This document shows positions 34,689-44,106 of a stretch of 64,000 nucleotides of DNA, in pieces. Under the pieces are notes generated by a model. The model ran no database searches and was not told the origin of the DNA. It saw nothing but the letters and a program-made list of their open reading frames with translations. Made by a program: the position numbers and the translations under genes. The first letter of the stretch is position 1. The number at the start of each line of letters is the position of its first letter. This DNA comes from Aestuariivivens sediminis. GTDB lineage: Bacteria > Bacteroidota > Bacteroidia > Flavobacteriales > Flavobacteriaceae. Location of the stretch: contig NZ_JAKMCP010000001.1 of NCBI RefSeq assembly GCF_022662105.1, positions 682,001 to 746,000 on the forward strand, given 5' to 3'.

Positions 34689-37600
34689 ATGGAAGCAAAA
34701 ACCAAAAAGTTAATATGCGATGCCAACGAAGCGGTAGCGAGAATAGCCCACAAAACAAATGAAGTTTGTGCCATTTACCCCATAACACCGGCCTCTCCAA
34801 TGGGAGAACATGTCGATGTTTTTAGCGCAAACGGCAAAACAAATATATGGGGAAACATTCCAAGAATTGTTGAAATGCAAAGTGAAGGTGGTGCCTCAGG
34901 CGCCGTTCATGGATCATTGCAAGGGGGTGCATTAACGACCACATTTACCGCCTCTCAAGGGCTTTTATTAATGATTCCCAATATGTATAAAATTGCAGGT
35001 GAATTATTGCCAACGGTTATTCATGTAGCCGCAAGGACTATAGCCACCCATGCTCTTTCCATTTTTGGAGATCATTCGGATGTTATGGCTACACGACAAA
35101 CCGGGTTTTCCATGCTTTTTGGGGGGTCGGTACAAGAGGCCCAAGATTTGGCTTTAATTGCCCAAGTAGCTACCCTAAAAACCAGAGTCCCATTCTTAAA
35201 CATATTTGATGGTTTTAGAACGTCTCATGAAATATCAAAAATTGATGCCATTTCAGATGATACAATTACTTCCATGATGCCTGAAGAAGATATTCTAAAA
35301 CATAAAAAACGATCTTTAGACCCTGATAATCCTGTAATACGTGGCACATCACAAAATCCAGATGTTTTCTTCCAAGCTCGGGAAGCAGCGAATGGTCATT
35401 ACAATAAAGTACCCGGCATTGTAGAGGATACTATGGATGAGTTTTACAAACAAACGGGAAGACGTTATAGTCTATTTTACTATTTGGGTCATCCAGAAGC
35501 AGAAAAAATTATTATTATCATGGGCTCCGGCCAAGGTCCGGTTATTGAGACCATAGATGCCCTGGTTAAAAAGGGCGAAAAAGTTGGAGCCATTATCGTA
35601 CGCTTATTTAGGCCATTTTCCATAAGCCACTTTATTGAGGCGTTGCCAAAAACCGTTAAAAAAGTGGCCGTAATGGACAGAACTAAAGAGCCGGGCAGCA
35701 TAGGAGAACCCCTTTACCAGGATGTTATTACGGCCTTTAATGAAAGTGATCGTGCAATGCCAACCATAGTTGGCGGCCGCTATGGGTTGTCTTCTAAAGA
35801 GTTTGATCCGGCAATGGTTAAAGCTATATTGGATAACTTAGACCTCGATCAACCTAAAAATCACTTCACCGTTGGGATTAATGATGATGTTTCCCATACC
35901 AGTTTAGAGATTGGTGAGCGGTTTAAAACCTCTAAAAACACCTTTAACTGTATGTTCTTTGGATTGGGATCTGATGGTACTGTGGGAGCCAATAAAAATT
36001 CGATTAAAATCATTGGTGAAACTACAGATAATTATGTTCAGGGCTACTTTGTTTATGACTCTAAAAAAGCAGGTGCACAGACGGTTTCTCATTTACGTTT
36101 TGGCCCAGATCCAATTTATTCAACTTACCTTATCCATAAGGCCAATTTTGTAGCATGTCATCAGTTTAATTTTATTGAAAAGTATGACATTCTTAACCAT
36201 GTTAAAAAAGGCGGGACCTTTTTGTTAAATTCACCATATGATAAGGATACCATTTGGGATAAACTTCCAAAATTAATGCAGGAAGAGATCATAAAAAATA
36301 ACTTAGAGTTTTATGTGATAGACGCCTCAAAAGTAGCCCAAGACGCTAAATTAGGGAAACGGACCAATACGGTTTTACAAACCTGTTTCTTTGCAATTTC
36401 AGGGGTTTTACCTAAAGATGAGGCAATCCAGAAAATTAAAGATGCTATTGTAAAATCTTATTCAAAAAAAGGAGAAAAAGTCGTTCAAATGAATTTTAAC
36501 GCAGTTGATAAATCTTTAGAAAATCTCCAAAAAGTAGACTATCCAAAACAAATTACCAGCAATGACGAATTAAAACCAATAATGACCGGTTCGGACGATC
36601 CTTTTGTTAAAGAGGTATTAGGTAAGATTTTAGCAGGTAAAGGTGACGAATTACCCGTTAGCGCATTCAGCATTGACGGCACGTTCCCAACAGGGACCAC
36701 CCAATTTGAAAAACGTGGTATCGCAGATTTCGTTCCAGTTTGGGACGATGAAACCCTGTGTACCCAATGTAACAAATGTGTAGTTATTTGTCCGCATGCA
36801 GCTATCAGGGCGAAGGTAGTTTCCAATGATGAACTAATAAGCATGCCATCTACTTTAAAAGCTGTTCCCGCGAAAGGCAGACCTTTTAACAGTGAAACTG
36901 AATCTTATATTCTACAAGTCTCTCCACAGGATTGCACCGGTTGTGATCTTTGCGTAGCGGTTTGTCCGGCAGTAAGCAAGGAGAACCCAGACCTTAAATC
37001 CATTAATATGCATAAGAAATTGGAGGTAGAATTAAATGAAAATGTCAATTGGGACTTTTTTATCAACCTTCCGGATTATAATAGGTCTGAATTGCAGATT
37101 ACTAACATTAAAGGATCGCAGTTTCTTGAACCCTTATTTGAGTTTTCAGGAGCCTGTTCAGGTTGTGGTGAAACACCTTATATTAAAATGTTAACTCAAT
37201 TATATGGTGATAGTATATTAATTGCAAACGCCACAGGATGCTCGTCAATTTATGGAGGCAATTTGCCAACCACACCTTACAAAAAGAATGCTTTTGGTAG
37301 AGGTCCTGCTTGGGCCAATTCACTTTTTGAAGACAACGCTGAATTTGGTTTGGGTATGAAACTGGCCTTATCAAAAAAACAGGAAGTCGCCATAAAACTG
37401 TTAAAAGGACTCGAAAGTGAAATTGGTGTTGAAATGGTTGATTCCATTTTAAACAATCCTGAACAAACCGAGGCTGAAAAGGCAGAAAACTTTGAAAATT
37501 TAAACCAGCTCAAAGCCAAGTTGGCTACTATTAACAGTCCAGATGCGAAAAAACTATCACAATTGGCAGATCATTTACGCAAGAAATCCGTTTGGATTCT

Positions 37601-38219
37601 TGGTGGTGACGGCTGGGCCTATGATATTGGCTACGGTGGCGTTGACCATGTATTAGCCTCAGGTGAAAATATCAATATTATGGTATTGGATACCGAAATT
37701 TACTCCAATACAGGTGGACAAACTTCTAAAGCAACACCGCTTGGTGCAAGTGCCAAATTTTCAGTGTCCGGCAAACGTACAGGCAAGAAAAATTTAGCCT
37801 TACAAGCAATTTCGTATGGAAATGTGTATGTCGCACAGGTTGCTATAGGGGCAAAGGATCTGCAAACTTTAAAAGCAATTGAGGAAGCAGAAGCATATGA
37901 TGGTCCATCACTTATTATTGCTTACTCGCATTGTGGAGATCATGGATATAATCTTAGAGATGCAGCAGATCATCAGGATATGGCAGTAAAAACAGGATAT
38001 TGGCCCTTGTTTAGATTTGACCCTTCAAAACCCAAAGGCAAGAAGTTTAAACTGGATTCAAAGGCCCCTGAAGCTCCTTTAGAAGAGTTTATGTATACTG
38101 AAACGCGCTTTTCCAGAGTTGTCAAGGATAATGCGGAATTAGGAGCTGATCTTCTTAAGCAAGCACAGGAAGAAGTAGACACCAAATGGGAGCGATTAGA
38201 ACTTTACAGAAACCTTTAA
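34689..38219 (+). CDS. nifJ: Pyruvate:ferredoxin (flavodoxin) oxidoreductase
   Basis: The 1176-residue single-chain enzyme has N-terminal alpha domain IYPITPASPMGEHVD and TFTASQGLLLMIPNMYKI, then the gamma domain near residue 430 (FFGLGSDGTVGANKN). Two 4Fe-4S motifs follow (CTQCNKCVVICP and CTGCDLCVAVCP), then CSGCGETPY and the TPP-binding GDGWAYDIGYGGVDH with NTGGQTSKATP. It converts pyruvate + CoA to acetyl-CoA + CO2 with ferredoxin reduction (reversible). It is preceded by the FNR-like box and followed by a long hairpin. Confidence 0.96.
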   Translation: MEAKTKKLICDANEAVARIAHKTNEVCAIYPITPASPMGEHVDVFSANGKTNIWGNIPRIVEMQSEGGASGAVHGSLQGGALTTTFTASQGLLLMIPNMYKIAGELLPTVIHVAARTIATHALSIFGDHSDVMATRQTGFSMLFGGSVQEAQDLALIAQVATLKTRVPFLNIFDGFRTSHEISKIDAISDDTITSMMPEEDILKHKKRSLDPDNPVIRGTSQNPDVFFQAREAANGHYNKVPGIVEDTMDEFYKQTGRRYSLFYYLGHPEAEKIIIIMGSGQGPVIETIDALVKKGEKVGAIIVRLFRPFSISHFIEALPKTVKKVAVMDRTKEPGSIGEPLYQDVITAFNESDRAMPTIVGGRYGLSSKEFDPAMVKAILDNLDLDQPKNHFTVGINDDVSHTSLEIGERFKTSKNTFNCMFFGLGSDGTVGANKNSIKIIGETTDNYVQGYFVYDSKKAGAQTVSHLRFGPDPIYSTYLIHKANFVACHQFNFIEKYDILNHVKKGGTFLLNSPYDKDTIWDKLPKLMQEEIIKNNLEFYVIDASKVAQDAKLGKRTNTVLQTCFFAISGVLPKDEAIQKIKDAIVKSYSKKGEKVVQMNFNAVDKSLENLQKVDYPKQITSNDELKPIMTGSDDPFVKEVLGKILAGKGDELPVSAFSIDGTFPTGTTQFEKRGIADFVPVWDDETLCTQCNKCVVICPHAAIRAKVVSNDELISMPSTLKAVPAKGRPFNSETESYILQVSPQDCTGCDLCVAVCPAVSKENPDLKSINMHKKLEVELNENVNWDFFINLPDYNRSELQITNIKGSQFLEPLFEFSGACSGCGETPYIKMLTQLYGDSILIANATGCSSIYGGNLPTTPYKKNAFGRGPAWANSLFEDNAEFGLGMKLALSKKQEVAIKLLKGLESEIGVEMVDSILNNPEQTEAEKAENFENLNQLKAKLATINSPDAKKLSQLADHLRKKSVWILGGDGWAYDIGYGGVDHVLASGENINIMVLDTEIYSNTGGQTSKATPLGASAKFSVSGKRTGKKNLALQAISYGNVYVAQVAIGAKDLQTLKAIEEAEAYDGPSLIIAYSHCGDHGYNLRDAADHQDMAVKTGYWPLFRFDPSKPKGKKFKLDSKAPEAPLEEFMYTETRFSRVVKDNAELGADLLKQAQEEVDTKWERLELYRNL

Positions 38220-38261
38220 TGATTAACTGAAGGTCTTATCTATTGGATATCATATGGATTA

Positions 38262-38300
38262 ACTAATCCAGTACCCTTAGTAACCGGGTTCTGGATTAGT
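38262..38300 (+). promoter_or_regulatory. Long hairpin between nifJ and the HEPN-like gene
   Basis: ACTAATCCAG (38262-38271) pairs perfectly with CTGGATTAGT (38291-38300). ACCC and GGGT inside it extend the stem. No T run follows directly. It may be an mRNA-stabilising structure or a weak terminator. Confidence 0.6.
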
Positions 38301-38322
38301 TCAATTCTTAAATTTAAATATT

Positions 38323-38703
38323 ATGAAAAATCAATCTACCCAATTATTTGAAAAAGCGTTTAAGAACCTTACCGAGGCCAATAAGGAGCTATACAGACCA
38401 GAAGAAGATATTATTGCATATTCCATTTGTAAAAACTCACAAATGGCAATTATGAATTTTTTAAAAGGTTATTTATCTAAGAGGGGGGTTAACCCAGACG
38501 CTTACAAAACCATTGATCAACTGTTTGATAAATGTAAAACTTTAAATAAAAATTTCGAAAAGATAGACTTGTCTAATTTGAATTGCACGAATCATGAAAT
38601 TGATTCCAGATATTGTCATGAAGTGTCTAAAATTAATACCTGCTTTGCAACTGCAAATAACTTATATGCCTTTTTAAAGGACGAAAAAGAGTTAACGTCC
38701 TAA
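38323..38703 (+). CDS. HEPN-like small protein
   Basis: The 126-residue helical protein is similar to HEPN-domain proteins (FEKAFKNLTEANKELYRPEED, then SICKNSQMAIMNFLKGYL). It lacks an obvious RxxxxH RNase motif, so it is probably not a toxin-type RNase. It follows nifJ in the same direction, 103 bases and one hairpin apart. Its stop overlaps that of the convergent NifU-like gene by four bases. Function unknown. Confidence 0.65.
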   Translation: MKNQSTQLFEKAFKNLTEANKELYRPEEDIIAYSICKNSQMAIMNFLKGYLSKRGVNPDAYKTIDQLFDKCKTLNKNFEKIDLSNLNCTNHEIDSRYCHEVSKINTCFATANNLYAFLKDEKELTS

Positions 38704-38942
38704 ACCCCAATATTAATCACCTGCTCAATTTGCGGTGCATATTTTTTAATAGTCATTTCTACACCGGACTTTAATGTCATTTGATTGACACTACAGCCAA
38801 CACAGGCTCCGGTGAGTTGGACCTTAACCAACTTATCATCTTCGATGGATAATAAAGAAATATCCCCACCATCGCTTTGCAGAAAAGGACGGATTTCGTC
38901 AAGGGCCTTTTCTATATTTACTCTAAGTTCTTCTGTAGTCAT
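38700..38942 (-). CDS. NifU-like C-terminal domain Fe-S scaffold protein
   Basis: The 80-residue protein consists only of the NifU C-terminal domain: LRPFLQSDGGD-like IRPFLQSDGGDISLL and TGACVGCSVNQMTLKSGVE with the CxxC that holds a transient 4Fe-4S cluster. It is 3 bases downstream of the Mrp ATPase gene. The pair likely makes clusters for the many Fe-S enzymes encoded nearby. Confidence 0.92.
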   Translation of the reverse strand: MTTEELRVNIEKALDEIRPFLQSDGGDISLLSIEDDKLVKVQLTGACVGCSVNQMTLKSGVEMTIKKYAPQIEQVINIGV

Positions 38943-38945
38943 GAC

Positions 38946-40082
38946 CTATTTTTTAACCGCCGAGCAACCAGCCATTGTTGTTATTTTTATCGCTTCAGTA
39001 GGTGGTAGATTATCGTTTCTCCTAACCACTTCCTGTACTACATTTTTAGTTAAACTTTCAAAGGCATTTTCCGTTGACGTAGCTGTTTGTAGCGCCGCAG
39101 GCCGACCAATATCTCCGGCCTCCCTGATGCTCTGAACTAAAGGAATTTCACCTAGAAAAGGGACGTCCAAATCTTCCGATAGATTTTTAGCTCCTTCTTT
39201 TCCAAAAATATAATATTTATTGTCCGGCAATTCTTCAGGAGTAAAATAGGCCATATTTTCAATTAACCCCAATACGGGTACATTTATACTATCTTGCTGA
39301 AACATAGCGACTCCTTTTTTGGCATCTGCCAATGCCACATTCTGAGGGGTACTTACCACTACAGCCCCCGTAATGGGAAGAGCCTGCATAATACTTAAAT
39401 GAATATCTCCTGTACCTGGAGGTAAATCTATAAGTAAGAAATCCAACTCGCCCCAATGTGCATCAAAAATCATTTGATTCAATGCTTTAGCAGCCATAGG
39501 ACCACGCCAAACTACTGCTTGGTTGGGTTGGGTAAAAAATCCGATAGATAACATTTTTACGCCATAATTTTCAATGGGTTTCATTTTAGATTTACCATCA
39601 ATATTTACCGCTAAAGGCCTTTCTGCTTCAACATCAAACATGATTGGCATTGAAGGCCCATAAATATCGGCATCTAAAACACCTACTTTGAAGCCCATTT
39701 TAGATAATGTAACGGCTAAATTAGCGGTTATTGTAGACTTCCCTACGCCTCCCTTTCCCGATGCGACAGCTATTATATTCTGAATACCGGCAATTGGTTT
39801 CCCTTTAATGACATTAGCTTTAGGTTGACTAGGAGCGTCAACTTTAACATTAACAGTTATTTTAGCTTTCTCGTATACCAGCTCATGAATAGTCTTTAAA
39901 ATATCAACCTCAGTACGTTTTTTGGCCTGCAAACTAGGGTTCTTTATAGTAATGTCTACCACTACCTCATCACCAAAAACAATCACGTTTTTTACTGCGC
40001 CACTTTCTACCATGTTCTGTCCTTCTCCAGGTACTGTAATAGTTTCTAATGCCTTTAATATGTCTTGTTTGTTAAGTTTCAT
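38946..40082 (-). CDS. mrp: Mrp/NBP35 family Fe-S cluster carrier ATPase
   Basis: The 378-residue protein has an N-terminal MIP18/DUF59-like domain (residues 1-90) and the deviant Walker A motif ASGKGGVGKSTITANLA with the signature Lys. Further motifs are DADIYGPSMPIMF and LIDLPPGTGDIHL. It loads or carries 4Fe-4S clusters to apoproteins. It is coupled with the NifU-like gene. Confidence 0.94.
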   Translation of the reverse strand: MKLNKQDILKALETITVPGEGQNMVESGAVKNVIVFGDEVVVDITIKNPSLQAKKRTEVDILKTIHELVYEKAKITVNVKVDAPSQPKANVIKGKPIAGIQNIIAVASGKGGVGKSTITANLAVTLSKMGFKVGVLDADIYGPSMPIMFDVEAERPLAVNIDGKSKMKPIENYGVKMLSIGFFTQPNQAVVWRGPMAAKALNQMIFDAHWGELDFLLIDLPPGTGDIHLSIMQALPITGAVVVSTPQNVALADAKKGVAMFQQDSINVPVLGLIENMAYFTPEELPDNKYYIFGKEGAKNLSEDLDVPFLGEIPLVQSIREAGDIGRPAALQTATSTENAFESLTKNVVQEVVRRNDNLPPTEAIKITTMAGCSAVKK

Positions 40083-40203
40083 GTGTTTTATTAAGAATCA
40101 TTCTAAAATGCAAAGATATGTAATAAAGCTGTAAGACAGAAGGTTAAAGTTAGAAGTTTTATTTATGCTGATATTTGAGAATTTTATAAAAATTTGAACC
40201 TCA

Positions 40204-40533
40204 TTACAATTCCTTAGAAGGATCCCAAAAAACTTTATCGAAATTTTGAATCTGGTTATCAGAAACATGAAGGCCCTCACTTTCTAAAAGCTGCTGCATC
40301 AAATGGGTTCCACTAAAGTGGTGTTTACCTGTAAGTATCCCTTTTCTATTCACTACACGATGGGCTGGAACATCTTTTTCTGAAGAATCATTCATTGCAT
40401 ACCCTACCATACGTGCACTTCTAGCGGCTCCGAGATATTTTGCTATGGCACCGTAACTTGTCACCCTGCCATAAGGTATCTGTTGGGCCACTTCATATAC
40501 TTTTTCGAAGAAATTTAAAGTCTCCTCCTTCAT
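40204..40533 (-). CDS. MGMT-family alkyltransferase-like protein without the catalytic Cys
   Basis: The 109-residue protein has the C-terminal alkylguanine transferase fold (FEKVYEVAQQIPYGRVTSYGAIAKYLGAARSARMVGYAM). The active site PCHRV is PAHRVVNRKG here: Cys is Ala. Such ATL proteins bind O6-alkylguanine DNA and recruit nucleotide excision repair rather than reverse the damage. It overlaps the start of the LysE-like gene stop by four bases. Confidence 0.9.
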   Translation of the reverse strand: MKEETLNFFEKVYEVAQQIPYGRVTSYGAIAKYLGAARSARMVGYAMNDSSEKDVPAHRVVNRKGILTGKHHFSGTHLMQQLLESEGLHVSDNQIQNFDKVFWDPSKEL

Positions 40534-41165
40534 GAACTCAAATCCTTTATGATATTAATTAGGGTAACAAGGGATATGATACCAGTAATAGATCCAATAA
40601 TATAATTCATGCTTTTCTGTGATGTGAAAGATTTGCTCTTTATTTTATCAAAGAAAAAAATGTACATATATAACATAACAAAGGTTCCCGTTGCGGCACC
40701 CGAAACGTAAGACACGATACTTATTTTATCGAATTCAAGCCATCCAACGGATGCTAAGGTAATGGTCATGTAAGCTTGGAAAGGAATGGGAAATACGTTA
40801 AGGGCGGACAAAAATATTCCATGAAAAAGCCTACTATGCTTACTTCTTATTTTTGGCTTTAAACTATGTTGAGGTTTCGATTTTGAAATGAATAAAAAGT
40901 AAACGGTAATCAATACAAAAACAACAAATGCCACTCGCTGCAAAATTTCAATAACTTCGACATGATTACTTAAATAGCGTGCAAAAATGGCAGCAATATA
41001 AGTCTGAGCAAAAACAGTGATACAAGCGCCAATGGAAAACATAATACCACTAATATGTCCATCTTTCAAACTAATCTTAGCAGCGGTCATATTTAAAAGG
41101 CCAGGGGGAATAACCCCAATAAGTGCAATAACGAGTCCTAAAAAGAATGTAATAGTAATATCCAA
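40530..41165 (-). CDS. LysE family amino-acid exporter
   Basis: The membrane protein of about 212 residues has six hydrophobic segments. ITFFLGLVIALIGVIPPGLLN fits the LysE/RhtB family N terminus. I favour a TTG start at 41165, one base after the trmB stop; an ATG at 41228 would overlap trmB by 62 bases and put a non-hydrophobic tail in front of the first helix. Substrate not predictable. Confidence 0.75.
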   Translation of the reverse strand: MDITITFFLGLVIALIGVIPPGLLNMTAAKISLKDGHISGIMFSIGACITVFAQTYIAAIFARYLSNHVEVIEILQRVAFVVFVLITVYFLFISKSKPQHSLKPKIRSKHSRLFHGIFLSALNVFPIPFQAYMTITLASVGWLEFDKISIVSYVSGAATGTFVMLYMYIFFFDKIKSKSFTSQKSMNYIIGSITGIISLVTLINIIKDLSS

Positions 41166-41166
41166 C

Positions 41167-41841
41167 TTAGTTGAGTTTAAATCTAATATAGGTAATTGGT
41201 TTTTGTTGTTCCAAATACTGCAATTCATAAAAGGTTTTAATACCCGTCACTTCGGGAGGGCTGCCTTCTAATTTATAAATATCGTGATTCGCATAAAGAA
41301 CTTCATGTCCCATTCCATGCAAAAGGCCAAGTGTATAACCGTGCATATATTCACTATCGGTTTTTAAATGAACGATGCCCTCGGGTTTAAGTATGGTTTT
41401 ATATCGACTTAAGAATTGAATATTTGTTAATCGATGTTTGGTACGCTTGTATTTTATTTGAGGATCCGGAAAGGTAATCCAAATTTCATCAACTTCATTT
41501 TTAGCAAAGGCATGTTCTATGAGCTCTATTTGTGAACGCAAAAATGCAACGTTCGGTATGCGTTCTTCTATCGCTGTTTTGGCTCCTCTCCAAAAACGAG
41601 CTCCCTTTATATCAATGCCTATAAAATTTCTATTGGGGTATTGCCTTGCTAAAGCAACCGCATATTCCCCTTTACCACAGCCAAGTTCCAAAACCAACGG
41701 ATTATCATTTTCAAAAACCTCGTTCCGCCATTGTCCTTTTAAAGGATATTTTTTTTTAACCAATTCATCTCGAGTTGGTTGAAACACATTGGAGAATGAA
41801 TCGTTTTCTATAAATCGTTTTAACTTATTTTTACTACCCAC
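41167..41841 (-). CDS. trmB: tRNA (guanine-N7-)-methyltransferase
   Basis: The 224-residue protein has VLELGCGKGEYAVALARQYP (SAM site) and the TrmB signature DEIWITFPDPQIKYKRTKHRL. It methylates G46 in tRNA variable loops. It is the first gene of a short leftward operon trmB-lysE-like-ATL. Confidence 0.94.
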   Translation of the reverse strand: MGSKNKLKRFIENDSFSNVFQPTRDELVKKKYPLKGQWRNEVFENDNPLVLELGCGKGEYAVALARQYPNRNFIGIDIKGARFWRGAKTAIEERIPNVAFLRSQIELIEHAFAKNEVDEIWITFPDPQIKYKRTKHRLTNIQFLSRYKTILKPEGIVHLKTDSEYMHGYTLGLLHGMGHEVLYANHDIYKLEGSPPEVTGIKTFYELQYLEQQKPITYIRFKLN

Positions 41842-41904
41842 TAATGATTTTGTAATTTAATTATTTGGTAAAATTAAGGAAATATGTGAGAGTGTTAATA
41901 TATC

Positions 41905-42030
41905 TATATTTGAATTTAATTGTAATTTTTACATGAGGGATTGAGCGAAACGCGTTTTGCTTTTTTGGGCGATTGGTGAAAGCCCAAACTTGATGCCATT
42001 TTACCGGGAGAGACAAGCGAAACCAGAACT
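41905..42030 (+). promoter_or_regulatory. Promoter and structured leader before the glycosyltransferase gene
   Basis: TATATTTG at 41905-41912 is a full -7 match. The leader of about 110 bases has GCGAAA (41945-41950) pairing with TTTTGC (41955-41960) around CGCG, followed by six T: a terminator-like hairpin. TTTGGGC (41964-41970) pairs with GCCCAAA (41982-41988). It might act as an attenuator. I do not recognise a riboswitch class. Confidence 0.45.
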
Positions 42031-43089
42031 ATGAAAAAACGAATTTTAGTAGCGCCTTTAAATTGGGGACTGGGACATGCCACTCGAACCATCCCTATTG
42101 TTCATGCCTTAATTGAAGAGGGCTTTGAACCTATTATTGCCAGCGATGGTGACGCTTTATTACTTTTAAAAAAGGAATTCCCAAACCTAACTTCTCTTGA
42201 GTTACCCTCCTATCATGTGAGTTATCCTAAAAATGGGAGGTATTTTAAGATTAAGGTTTTAATGGATTCACCTAAATTATTGAGCGCCATTAAAGCCGAA
42301 AAAAAAATTACTCAAACAATAATAAGAAAACATAATATTTGGGGAATTATTTCGGATAATAGGCTAGGCGTATACCATGAAAAACTACCATCTGTAATCA
42401 TAACACATCAAGTTAATGTATTAAGTGGCTGTACCACTTGGCTAACTTCAAAATTACATCAAAGTTTTATTAAAAAATTCAATGAATGTTGGATTCCCGA
42501 TATGAAAGGAGCCTTAAATTTAAGCGGCGAACTTGGTCATATAACATCTTTTAAAATTCCCATAAAATATATTGGCCCGTTAAGTAGATTTGCGAAAATT
42601 CAGACGCCCATTAAAAATGATTTATTAGTTTTAATTTCCGGACCTGAACCACAACGCACCCTTCTTGAAAAGAAATTGTTAACTGAACTAAAAACGCATT
42701 CGGGTAAAATAGTTTTTGTTAGAGGGATCGTTGAAGCTGAGCAATCCATACAAACTATAAACCAAATGACGATTTATAATTTTATGACCGCCCGTCTACT
42801 GGAAAAGACGATTAATGAGAGTGCTTTAATACTTTCTAGGTCTGGATATACTACGATTATGGATTTATCTAAGTTGAATAAAAAAGCGTTTTTCATCCCA
42901 ACGCCTGGTCAATTTGAACAAGAATATTTAGCCAAAAGACTGGCAGAACAAGGGTTAGCGCCCTATTGTTTACAATCGGAATTCACATCACACAAACTAA
43001 GAGAAGTCCACCAATACAAGGGACTTCAGTTTGAATTTCCAAAAACCAATTATGGAGAATTATTTAATAGCCTTTTCCAAGGTAAATGA
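42031..43089 (+). CDS. GT-B glycosyltransferase, MurG/MGT-like
   Basis: The 352-residue protein begins MKKRILVAPLNWGLGHATRTIPI, the N-terminal Rossmann motif of GT-B enzymes with a GLGH loop. A C-terminal nucleotide-sugar region reads ALILSRSGYTTIMDL, then PTPGQFEQEYLAKRLAEQG. There is no signal or membrane helix. Flavobacterial members are often annotated as UDP-GlcNAc or uncharacterised glycosyltransferases; donor and acceptor are unknown. It is convergent with the sensor kinase gene, overlapping by 30 bases. Confidence 0.85.
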   Translation: MKKRILVAPLNWGLGHATRTIPIVHALIEEGFEPIIASDGDALLLLKKEFPNLTSLELPSYHVSYPKNGRYFKIKVLMDSPKLLSAIKAEKKITQTIIRKHNIWGIISDNRLGVYHEKLPSVIITHQVNVLSGCTTWLTSKLHQSFIKKFNECWIPDMKGALNLSGELGHITSFKIPIKYIGPLSRFAKIQTPIKNDLLVLISGPEPQRTLLEKKLLTELKTHSGKIVFVRGIVEAEQSIQTINQMTIYNFMTARLLEKTINESALILSRSGYTTIMDLSKLNKKAFFIPTPGQFEQEYLAKRLAEQGLAPYCLQSEFTSHKLREVHQYKGLQFEFPKTNYGELFNSLFQGK

Positions 43090-44106
43090 AAATTCACTTC
43101 CCACACCGATTTCGCTTTCAACGTAAATCTTTTCGTTATGGGCTTCAATAATATGTTTTACAATTGACAGCCCTAAACCAGATCCTCCTTCATTGCGGGA
43201 GCCACTTTTATCTACCCGATAAAACCTTTCAAACAATCGTGGTAAATGGCTTTTGGCAATCCCTTCACCATTATCGGTTACACGCACAATGACCTTGTTC
43301 TTTATTAGATTTTCAATACTAACTTCAGTAGTACCCTTCTCTTGACCATATTTTATTGAATTCACTATAAGGTTTGTTAACACTTGTTGGATTCGTTCCT
43401 TATCTGCATTAACAAGAATTGGTTTTTTATAATCAATATCAAATGTCAATGTTATTTTTTTCTTAGCGGCACGCATTTCGAACATGTCGAAGACATTTTT
43501 AACCAATTCAACAATATCAAAAACATCCATATTTAGACTAAGGTCACCTATTTCCAATTTGGTAATCATATCTAAATCCTTCACAATGTACACCAGTCGT
43601 TCTACCCCTTTACTGGCTCGCTTTAAATATTTCTGGTTTACTTTTTTATCGTTAATTGCACCATCTAATAGTGTCAGAATATAGCCTTGTACAGTAAACA
43701 ATGGCGTTTTTAGTTCGTGGGACACATTCCCGAAAAATTCTTTCCTATATTGCTCCCTGACCTTAAGGGTTTCAATTTCTAACTTTTTATCTCTGGCAAA
43801 TTTATCTATTTCTTTGGTTAAGGTGCCCATATCGGTAGTAATGGCCTCTCGATGGATACTTGCGGATTCTAATAATGTAAGGTCGTCGTAAATTTGTTTG
43901 ACACGCCTGTAAATTAACCGTTCAATTCGAAATTGAATTAAAACAAAAGATAAGGTATAACTTACTACTAAAATAAAACCCAACAAAACCCAATTCAATT
44001 CAAAAAAATAATATAAAAAAACACTCGTTATGAGTGTTAATAACAGTGCAATATAAAGCGATGTTTTTGCCGAAAACCTGTACGGTTTTTTTAATTTAAC
44101 TTGCAT
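43060..44106 (-). CDS. PhoR-like sensor histidine kinase
   Basis: The 348-residue protein has two close membrane helices (residues about 15-55) and no large periplasmic domain, so it probably senses the membrane or a partner. The H box is NVSHELKTPLFTVQGY. Further blocks are the N box QVLTNLIVNSIKYG, the DNGEGI G1 box and GGSGLGLSIVKHII. It starts within the stop of the response regulator gene (TAATG), as expected for a co-translated pair. Confidence 0.93.
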   Translation of the reverse strand: MQVKLKKPYRFSAKTSLYIALLLTLITSVFLYYFFELNWVLLGFILVVSYTLSFVLIQFRIERLIYRRVKQIYDDLTLLESASIHREAITTDMGTLTKEIDKFARDKKLEIETLKVREQYRKEFFGNVSHELKTPLFTVQGYILTLLDGAINDKKVNQKYLKRASKGVERLVYIVKDLDMITKLEIGDLSLNMDVFDIVELVKNVFDMFEMRAAKKKITLTFDIDYKKPILVNADKERIQQVLTNLIVNSIKYGQEKGTTEVSIENLIKNKVIVRVTDNGEGIAKSHLPRLFERFYRVDKSGSRNEGGSGLGLSIVKHIIEAHNEKIYVESEIGVGSEFSFTLEKAIK

